From positions 1-6,595 of the forward strand of contig JAUWDN010000064.1 in NCBI GenBank assembly GCA_030608765.1: 6,595 bases of DNA. The letters run 5' to 3'. Below the pieces are notes generated by a model. That model saw only the letters and a program-made list of their open reading frames with translations. It had not been told where the DNA came from and ran no database searches. Positions within the stretch are counted from its first letter, which is position 1. Every line of letters starts with the position of its first letter. Source of the DNA: Promethearchaeota archaeon (GTDB lineage Archaea > Asgardarchaeota > Lokiarchaeia > Sigynarchaeales > SOKP01). Of the stretch, positions 1 to 5,552 are shown piece by piece. Made by a program: the position numbers and the translations under genes.

Positions 1-1293
1 ATGTTTGCGCCAGACCAAGAGAATTTAGTTGAACCTAGATCTCACAAGGACAACGATTTTGAGCGATGTATACAATGCGGTTATTGCCGCAACGTTTGTA
101 GAGTGTATAGTATAACATTTTCCGAAAGGGATTATGCTGGTGGACGAAATAGAATCCTCAAAGCTTTATCTAAAAAGGAGCTTGATTTCGATAAAGAAGA
201 TATAATTCCTTCGATCTTTCAGTGTATGCTTTGTGGCCATTGTAGGACCGTTTGCCCCGTAGGAATCGATATGTTAGAAGTTTTTCAAAATTACAGAAGA
301 ACTGTCGTGCGTAAAGGGGTTCTACCTGAAAAACTAGGAATCTTAAAAAACTCGATACTAACAAACAAAAATCCATTCCTCGAAAATGCGGCTGATAGAT
401 ATAATTGGTGCGATCCAGAAACCTGCAAAGAAGGATACGATGCTCTGCAACGTGGAATAGAACGTACTAGAAAAATGAAATCTGGAGAATTAAAAGCGAG
501 CGATTTTGATGAGCATTTAGTTGCTTATTTCGTAGGTTGTACAAGCTCCTATCGTAATAACGAGTTAAGTACAGCAACTTGTCGAATTTTAGAGAAACTA
601 GGCGTGAATTTCATTCTTATTCCCGATGAATATTGTTGTGGTTCGGTTATGTTCCGAACTGGGTTAGAAGACGATGCTATTCAATTAGTTGAATATAATG
701 TTGATTTGATCCGAAAGTTAGGAATTAACGAACTCGTCTTTTCTTGCGCTGGCTGTTTTTCTACGCTTAATAATGAATATCCTAAGTTTATGGGAGATCT
801 TGACTTTGAGCTTTCTCACTTGGTTCAATTTGTTCCTAAAATCGCAAAACAAAAGGGGCTTAAAATAAGATACACGAAGTACACAAAAGAAGACCCAATG
901 GTTATTACATATCACGATCCATGCCACTTAGGACGATATTGTGGTGTGTACGACGAACCAAGAGAGCTAATGAACATGATTGAAGGCGTAAAGTTTATAG
1001 AGATGAAACATAACAGAGAAATGTCGTTATGCTGTGGTGCGGGAGGCGGAGTAAGAGCCTTATATGGAGAAATCTCGCTTAATATTGCCAGTAATCGGTT
1101 AGATGAAACTGTAGCGTGCTGGGAGAACATTAACGAAGACCGTTTAAAGGAAGCAATCGAAACAGATGCTGATGTTTTAGTTAGCGCTTGTGTCTTTTGT
1201 AAGAATAATTTACATTTAGCTGCCAGCCGAACAAAACCAGATTTGCCAATGATAGATTTATCTATGATACTTGAAGATTGTGAATTTTATTAA
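1..1293 (+). CDS. HdrD/GlcF-like (Fe-S)-binding protein with two [4Fe-4S] and two CCG domains
   Basis: Predicted cytoplasmic electron-transfer subunit of 430 residues. Seen: two ferredoxin-type motifs, Cys23/26/29/33 and Cys75/78/81/85 (the second followed by Pro), then two CCG domains. The first CCG domain has Cys180, Cys212-Cys213-Gly and C249AGC252. The second has DPCHLG with Cys308, Cys344-Cys345 in LCCGAGGGV, and C397VFC400. Known: this order is that of heterodisulfide reductase subunit D, glycolate oxidase GlcF and related (Fe-S)-binding proteins, where CCG domains bind non-cubane or other Fe-S clusters and pass electrons to or from a flavoprotein or disulfide. There are no membrane segments and no flavin domain, so a separate partner is expected; none is present here. 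Odd: the second CCG domain has about 50 residues between CC and CxxC, against about 35 in the first, with an extra Cys373 in the insert. The ATG is the first base of the window, so the true start could lie upstream. The family call is firm; the substrate is unknown. Confidence 0.9.
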   Translation: MFAPDQENLVEPRSHKDNDFERCIQCGYCRNVCRVYSITFSERDYAGGRNRILKALSKKELDFDKEDIIPSIFQCMLCGHCRTVCPVGIDMLEVFQNYRRTVVRKGVLPEKLGILKNSILTNKNPFLENAADRYNWCDPETCKEGYDALQRGIERTRKMKSGELKASDFDEHLVAYFVGCTSSYRNNELSTATCRILEKLGVNFILIPDEYCCGSVMFRTGLEDDAIQLVEYNVDLIRKLGINELVFSCAGCFSTLNNEYPKFMGDLDFELSHLVQFVPKIAKQKGLKIRYTKYTKEDPMVITYHDPCHLGRYCGVYDEPRELMNMIEGVKFIEMKHNREMSLCCGAGGGVRALYGEISLNIASNRLDETVACWENINEDRLKEAIETDADVLVSACVFCKNNLHLAASRTKPDLPMIDLSMILEDCEFY

Positions 1294-1345
1294 AAATTTT
1301 TTATAAATTAAACTTTTTATTTTTTAAATTTTATTTTATTTTATT
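1294..1345 (+). terminator. Oligo-T-rich tail after the Fe-S protein gene
   Basis: Directly after the TAA stop, the sense strand carries repeated T runs (T6 at about 1297-1302, then several runs of 4-6 T up to 1345) without a clear GC stem-loop. Archaeal RNA polymerase terminates at such U-rich tracts, so this probably ends the upstream transcript. Inferred from composition only. Confidence 0.5.
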
Positions 1346-1493
1346 CTAAAGTATTCTTATATATTTTCTTCATGCTTTTACGAATCTAAATAAGAAGTTA
1401 AGTTAGACAAGGTCTCAATAAATAAACTAGGTTTCTAATTCGAAAAGATAATAAATTTACAGTATTTATTTCTACTAATTGTTAAATTAAAAC

Positions 1494-1507
1494 TTAATAG
1501 CTATTAA
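1494..1507. promoter_or_regulatory. 14-bp perfect palindrome upstream of serA (possible promoter/operator)
   Basis: The sequence ttaatagctattaa is a perfect inverted repeat whose centre (1500/1501) is 26-27 bases upstream of the serA ATG at 1527. That is where an archaeal TATA element would sit if the mRNA were leaderless, so a dimeric regulator bound here could block TBP. It is not a canonical TTTATATA box, and short AT palindromes arise by chance in such DNA. The rest of the 1346-1526 gap is featureless AT-rich sequence, with another TATA-like stretch (ttatatatt) near 1358-1366. Confidence 0.3.
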
Positions 1508-1526
1508 ATGAAATGCATGAATAATT

Positions 1527-3134
1527 ATGGAATTAAAGAATTACAAAATTTTGGTATCTGACGGTTTGGCTCAAGAAGGAGTTGAGATTTTAAAGAAATT
1601 CAAAAATTTTGAAATCACTCTTAACGATAAAACAAGTAGGGAGGAACTTCTTGAAATTGTAGAGCAGTTCGATGGTATAATAGTTAGGAGCGCTACTAAA
1701 ATCACTCCGGATGTAATTAGAGCGGGGGGAAAATTGAAAGTTATTGTTCGCGCTGGGACTGGCTACGATAACATTAATATTGAAGAATGTAATAAACATG
1801 GGATTGTTGTTTTAATAACTCCTTTAGGCAATGCTAACGCGGTAGTTGAGCTAACAATAGGTCTCATGCTGAATTTTGCGCGAAATGTTTATAAGGCGAA
1901 CACTTCTATGCGTGAAGGTAAATGGAATAAAAAGTACTTACGAGGTTCTGAATTACAAGGGAAAACCGTAGGAGTTATTGGATTAGGGAATATTGGAGCT
2001 GCTGTTGTAAAAAAATGTCAAGCGTTTAACATGAATGTTGTGGCATTCGATCGATTTGTTCCAAAAAAGCGTGGTCAGGATTTAGGTGCTGAATTATTAG
2101 ATAATTTTGACGAATTTTTAGCTCGCTCAGATTACATTACGATTCACGTTCCTTTAACGGCTCAAACAAAGGATTTAATTAGTTATTCTGAGATAGAAAA
2201 AATGAAATCTACGGCGATTATTGTTAATGTGGCTCGAGGAGGTGTTGTAAATGAACAAGCGCTATACAACGCTCTAAAAAACAACAAAATTGGAGGGGCG
2301 TGTATTGATGTTTTTTCCAAAGAACCAGTTGATCCTAAAGACGCACCACCTTTTATCGGATTAGATAATTGTATTACAACACCTCACTTAGGGGCTAGCA
2401 CATACGAGGCTCAAATTGAGGTAGCAAAACTAGCATCGGAAAGAATAGCCCAAGCTCTTAATTCCAAAATATTCATAGATGCAGTTAATATTTCGTTTGA
2501 TATGTCGGAAGAAATGGCCGATTTATATAGGCCCTATATCGAATTAGGAGCGTCGTTAAGTAAGTTCATAACGCAATTTAACCTCTCAAAAATTATTAGC
2601 GTGAAAATTAAGTATAAAGGAGAGATATTTACTAACTTTGAACCGATTAAAGCAGTAATTTTACAGTCCCTTTTTGATGGTAGACTAATAGACATAATAA
2701 CATATATTAATTTAGAAGAGATTTTAAAAGAAAATGACATTAAGGTTGTTGTAGAAAAGTACGCTAAGCCAATTAATTACGAAAATTACATTAAAATTTC
2801 AATTATGGCTGAAGATGGTTCTATTACTAAAATTGCCGGAACAGTTTTCTCAGAAAACCCTAGAATAGTCGAGATAAACGGCCTGTTTTACGACTTCGCT
2901 CCGACTAACTACATGCTTGCCTTAAGAAACAACGACGTTCCAGGAGTGATCGGAAATATTGGGACCTTTTTAGGAAATAAAGGAATCAATATAGCAGGGC
3001 TACAATGCGGGAGAAAGGAAAAGGGTAATATCGCAATTTCAATCATCACGCTAGACGAAGCGGTCTCTAACGAAGATTTAAATGAACTCAAGAAATTTCC
3101 AGACATAATTGACGCTTATGGAATAAAATTGTAA
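1527..3134 (+). CDS. serA: D-3-phosphoglycerate dehydrogenase, long form with ACT domain
   Basis: Catalyses NAD-dependent oxidation of 3-phospho-D-glycerate to 3-phosphohydroxypyruvate, the first step of serine synthesis; cytoplasmic. The 535 residues match the long (type I) form of about 525-535. Seen: N-terminal substrate-binding part with VRAGTGYDNI (74-83); Rossmann motif VGVIGLGNIG (148-157) with Asp175 at the end of the next strand, which favours NAD; catalytic Arg237 (NVARGG), Glu266 (FSKEPV) and His287 (TPHLGAST); an intervening allosteric-substrate-binding-type region at about 325-455; and a C-terminal ACT domain at about 462-535 with DVPGVIGNIG and GINIA. Known: the ACT domain binds serine for feedback inhibition in many members. 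Asp470 and Asn488 align with serine-site residues as I recall them from characterised enzymes, while Asn468 replaces the usual His/Tyr. The 1527 ATG places the domain start normally; upstream ATGs at 1508, 1513 and 1517 are out of frame. No Shine-Dalgarno is visible. It sits 233 bp from the gene before it, so it probably has its own promoter. Confidence 0.96.
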   Translation: MELKNYKILVSDGLAQEGVEILKKFKNFEITLNDKTSREELLEIVEQFDGIIVRSATKITPDVIRAGGKLKVIVRAGTGYDNINIEECNKHGIVVLITPLGNANAVVELTIGLMLNFARNVYKANTSMREGKWNKKYLRGSELQGKTVGVIGLGNIGAAVVKKCQAFNMNVVAFDRFVPKKRGQDLGAELLDNFDEFLARSDYITIHVPLTAQTKDLISYSEIEKMKSTAIIVNVARGGVVNEQALYNALKNNKIGGACIDVFSKEPVDPKDAPPFIGLDNCITTPHLGASTYEAQIEVAKLASERIAQALNSKIFIDAVNISFDMSEEMADLYRPYIELGASLSKFITQFNLSKIISVKIKYKGEIFTNFEPIKAVILQSLFDGRLIDIITYINLEEILKENDIKVVVEKYAKPINYENYIKISIMAEDGSITKIAGTVFSENPRIVEINGLFYDFAPTNYMLALRNNDVPGVIGNIGTFLGNKGINIAGLQCGRKEKGNIAISIITLDEAVSNEDLNELKKFPDIIDAYGIKL

Positions 3135-3142
3135 TTCTTACA

Positions 3143-3148
3143 TTTTTT
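3143..3148 (+). terminator. T6 run just after serA stop
   Basis: Six T residues lie nine bases past the serA TAA codon, in the 86-bp gap between two converging genes. Such a run could terminate the serA transcript in an archaeon. There is no stem-loop in front of it. Confidence 0.35.
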
Positions 3149-3177
3149 AGGTGTTTCATGTTGTTTAGGACATGGAC

Positions 3178-3205
3178 AAAAAAAAATAAAATAAATTAAA
3201 CAAAA
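3178..3205 (-). terminator. T9-containing terminator tract for the AIM24-family gene
   Basis: The + strand has nine A residues (3178-3186) followed by further A-rich sequence, which reads as a U-rich tract with U9 in the minus-strand transcript, 35 bases past its stop codon. The position fits oligo-T termination of the leftward gene in this convergent gap. Confidence 0.5.
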
Positions 3206-3220
3206 TTATTTCCAACACAT

Positions 3221-3934
3221 CTAACCGGATCTTTGTTGTTTTGGCATAAAGTTATACAACCATAATGCGAATTCGCGTGGATTTCTTGATTGCATTATAA
3301 CTCTACCAGGACCTTTTAATTGAGAAATAACACCTTCTCCAGAAAGGAACGTTGACTTCAAACCACCTACTTTTTTAATATCAAAAGAAACGCTTGATTC
3401 CATTGCAACTAGATGGCCATTATCGCAATTAAATAATTGATCTTCTACTAATGTAATTTCAAAAAAAGCTCCCATCGCACCAATAAATAAATCACCAGGA
3501 CCGTTTAACGCATCTATCTGTAAATAAAACGCTCTTTCGCCACCAAAAAACGATCTTTTTAAACCTAAAAAGTTTGTTTGCGTTTCAAAATGGACTGAAC
3601 TTGCAACAAAACATCCACTAAATAAAATCCAACTCTCGTTTTGTTTTAATGGAAGATGCATTAAATCTCCAGGGAAAGCCGGAGCTAAACCCAAACTACC
3701 ATCATCCAGAGCTTTAAAAGTGTTCATAAAAAAAGTCTCTCCTGCCAGAACACGTTTCAATGATTTTAAAAAACCTTTAGATGCTTTTTTCGTAGATATT
3801 TCTAATGTGGGATCAAAAAAGATCATTGTTCCTCCTTCACACTGAATCGTTTGACCTTTTCTTATATATAACTTTAGGTAAGAAAAAGTAGGTTTTTTTA
3901 GGACTTCATACTCATATTCTATTCCTTCTAACAT
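3221..3934 (-). CDS. AIM24 / TIGR00266 family protein
   Basis: A 237-residue protein of the AIM24 family (TIGR00266-type), found across bacteria and archaea and named after a yeast mitochondrial protein; its biochemical role is not established. Seen: family-typical phrases in order, namely EGGTMIFFD (33-41), LKSLKRVLAGETFF (56-69), PAFPGDL (85-91), GLKRSFFGGERAFYLQ (124-139), GPGDLF (145-150), DNGHLVA (171-177), VGGLKST (189-195) and GPGRVIMQSRN (208-218). The length is close to the usual 220-260. Three spaced LK...(G)GE blocks, near 59-66, 125-133 and 192-200, point to the internally repeated beta fold of this family. There is no signal peptide or membrane helix. The ATG at 3934 is just before the conserved region; no Shine-Dalgarno is present and a TATA-like box lies about 44 bases upstream. 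It converges with serA and lies 181 bp downstream of the next minus-strand gene, so separate transcription is likely. Confidence 0.9.
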   Translation of the reverse strand: MLEGIEYEYEVLKKPTFSYLKLYIRKGQTIQCEGGTMIFFDPTLEISTKKASKGFLKSLKRVLAGETFFMNTFKALDDGSLGLAPAFPGDLMHLPLKQNESWILFSGCFVASSVHFETQTNFLGLKRSFFGGERAFYLQIDALNGPGDLFIGAMGAFFEITLVEDQLFNCDNGHLVAMESSVSFDIKKVGGLKSTFLSGEGVISQLKGPGRVIMQSRNPREFALWLYNFMPKQQRSG

Positions 3935-3973
3935 ACATTAACACTTCGTATTATTATTAATAGATTAAAGATA

Positions 3974-3982
3974 CTTTATAGT
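3974..3982 (-). promoter_or_regulatory. TATA-like box upstream of the AIM24-family gene
   Basis: Read on the minus strand this is actataaag, centred about 44 bases upstream of the ATG at 3934. With the archaeal spacing of about 26 bases from TATA to start site, it would give a leader of roughly 17 nt. The remainder of the 3935-4115 gap shows no other clear element. Confidence 0.35.
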
Positions 3983-4115
3983 GCTATTAAACTTTTACAC
4001 AATCCCTTTTTGAAAATCAAAGAAGAGGAACTATCTCTGATAAATTGAAATCTAAATTATTGAAATAACCTTTGAATGTGTTTGTTATATGTACTTTTCT
4101 TCAATTTAAATAAAA

Positions 4116-5339
4116 TCAATCAAGAATGTTACTACTATTCCCTATGAGTTCAGATGCAGAATTTTTAGGACCAAACAAGATGGTTTCTTCGCCATATATT
4201 TCAAACACTGCTTTACAATACTCAAGTTTACTATTTAAAAGGATTAATATGGCTTCACCAAAATGTCTAAGGTTTTTAGAATAATAGATTTTTTTGTTAC
4301 CTTGTTCGATGATGTACGAGTGGATCAACTCTCTGGTTTTGTCGTGTCCATGCGTTTTTAGATATTTTTGCCAGTGAACCGATACTCTAGTAATTTTCTC
4401 GATTTTATTATCTGGATAAAATATTTTATCAAAAATCAAATCGTGAAGTCTGATTAATATATTACCTATTTTTTCGAGATAATCAGCGATCGCGTAAGAA
4501 TGTCTTACAAGACTGATCATATTTGAGATTATTCTGGTACTCCTAGTATTCGCGCACTCTTCAAAAGATTTCCAACTTTCATACCATTCGTCAATCGAGA
4601 ATCCTTCTGATTTACTGAATACCATTGCTACGTTTATAATATCGCTAAGATCAACATTGTGACCTCGATTTAGTTTCTTCTTAAAAATATCTTTTAATTC
4701 TGTGCCTTCAAGAAATGCCCCTGCTCCAAAATCAAGCCCCTGATTTACATCGTTGGATGCAATAAGAACATGTTCCTTGGTATCAAGTGAAAATGGATTT
4801 TTCCAGGAAACTGTTTTCTCCCACTCTTTCGTAATTTTATTTTTTACCCAACCGTTTAGTTTTAAGACATGTTCGAGTAAATCAATCTTGTAAATCCAAA
4901 GATCAATATCATCCGTAAATCTTTTTCTTCTCCAATCTCTGGAAGTATATTTTCCCAAATACAATTTCACCGTTCCTCTTACCAATGCAAATTTTCCGTT
5001 TTTCATTGATTCGACCGCATCCTTATGATACGGCGCATTAGGATCCTTTGATATTTTTGCAATTTCATTTAAAATAATCCTTGCTTCTGTGGCTACTATA
5101 TCTGTCGGAATGTTTCCGTCACTAGGATATTCCCTTGACCCCCCTTCTATAAATTTTTGAAAAAATTTAAAATCGTTTGAAGGAATTGAATATCTTGAAT
5201 TTTCGAACATTTTTTTATTAAATACATAGTGGGTAAAACCATCGATATCTTCATAAGTATCTTTCGTTATTGAATTGATAGTTCTAAGGTTATCGCCTTT
5301 TATCATTTCATCAGCATTACAATCCCAAATGTCGTTCAT
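4116..5339 (-). CDS. Uncharacterised protein with nucleotidyltransferase-like (AbiEii/MNT-type) signature
   Basis: I do not recognise this 407-residue protein as a named family. Seen: FALVRGTVKLYLG (117-129), then RFTDDIDLWI (140-149) with Asp144 and Asp146. This resembles the hG[G/S/T]...DhD core of the DNA polymerase beta-like nucleotidyltransferases, best matching the GGTAL...R.S.DIDL pattern of AbiEii-like proteins. GLDF (201-204, Asp203) could supply the third carboxylate. RGHNVDLSDIINVAMVF (225-241) resembles the later R.kDl.Dl..l element of that group. Residues 250-400 look mostly helical, with no match I can name. Departures: one Gly before Thr where GG is usual, and about 20 residues between GT and DxD because of a basic insert (SRDWRRKR). 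Known: such folds transfer nucleotides to RNA, protein or small molecules, and AbiEii is the toxin of type IV toxin-antitoxin systems. No antitoxin gene adjoins it. The 5339 start is supported by a TATA-like box 26 bases upstream. The nucleotidyltransferase fold is inference; the ORF is secure. Confidence 0.8.
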   Translation of the reverse strand: MNDIWDCNADEMIKGDNLRTINSITKDTYEDIDGFTHYVFNKKMFENSRYSIPSNDFKFFQKFIEGGSREYPSDGNIPTDIVATEARIILNEIAKISKDPNAPYHKDAVESMKNGKFALVRGTVKLYLGKYTSRDWRRKRFTDDIDLWIYKIDLLEHVLKLNGWVKNKITKEWEKTVSWKNPFSLDTKEHVLIASNDVNQGLDFGAGAFLEGTELKDIFKKKLNRGHNVDLSDIINVAMVFSKSEGFSIDEWYESWKSFEECANTRSTRIISNMISLVRHSYAIADYLEKIGNILIRLHDLIFDKIFYPDNKIEKITRVSVHWQKYLKTHGHDKTRELIHSYIIEQGNKKIYYSKNLRHFGEAILILLNSKLEYCKAVFEIYGEETILFGPKNSASELIGNSSNILD

Positions 5340-5359
5340 AACAAAAATCTATTTTTTAA

Positions 5360-5370
5360 CTATTTATATG
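5360..5370 (-). promoter_or_regulatory. TATA-like box 26 bases from the start of the NTase-like gene
   Basis: On the minus strand this reads catataaatag, centred at 5365, exactly 26 bases before the A of the ATG at 5339. That is the standard archaeal TATA-to-transcription-start distance, so the mRNA may begin at the start codon (leaderless). This agrees with the absence of a ribosome binding site and supports the chosen start. Confidence 0.45.
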
Positions 5371-5449
5371 TGAAGTTGCTTTATAACTTTAACTATACTT
5401 TCTGTCGTAAATATGGAAACCGATTGTAATTTATTTAGGACTGAATTTA

Positions 5450-5469
5450 AATTAAAAAATTTTTTAATT
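5450..5469. repeat. 20-bp perfect AT palindrome in the divergent gap
   Basis: The sequence aattaaaaaattttttaatt is fully self-complementary, with A6 followed by T6 at its core. It lies between the divergent NTase-like gene and hypE, 111 bases from the first start and 84 from the second. It could bind a dimeric regulator or act as a bent A-tract; it could equally be a chance product of AT-rich DNA. The rest of the 5340-5552 gap is AT-rich, with a TATA-like box on each side. Confidence 0.3.
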
Positions 5470-5507
5470 ATTAGAATAAAAATCTGTAATTCTTACGATG
5501 GCAACGA

Positions 5508-5516
5508 TTTTATAAT
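5508..5516 (+). promoter_or_regulatory. TATA-like box upstream of hypE
   Basis: The sequence ttttataat is centred about 41 bases upstream of the hypE ATG. With a 26-base TATA-to-start spacing it predicts a leader of about 15 nt. No Shine-Dalgarno is visible in the interval, which is mostly T-rich. Confidence 0.35.
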
Positions 5517-5552
5517 CTAAATGCTTTTAATTTTTATTTCTTATTTTCTAGT

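Noticed and set aside
170..1130. Short minus-strand reading frames opposite the Fe-S protein gene
   Set aside because: They are 68-72 codons, show no domain motif, and lie wholly within a strongly conserved gene on the other strand.
1508..1561. Short frame starting at ATG 1508 and overlapping the serA start (possible leader peptide)
   Set aside because: It has 17 codons, no ribosome binding site and no run of Ser or other regulatory codons; it is probably chance.
1527..2510. Generic 2-hydroxyacid dehydrogenase such as glyoxylate reductase
   Set aside because: The 535-residue length, the intervening domain and the C-terminal ACT domain identify long-form phosphoglycerate dehydrogenase.
1590..3106. 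Minus-strand reading frames within serA
   Set aside because: They are antisense to well-conserved SerA motifs and contain only low-complexity Phe/Ser/Ile-rich translation.
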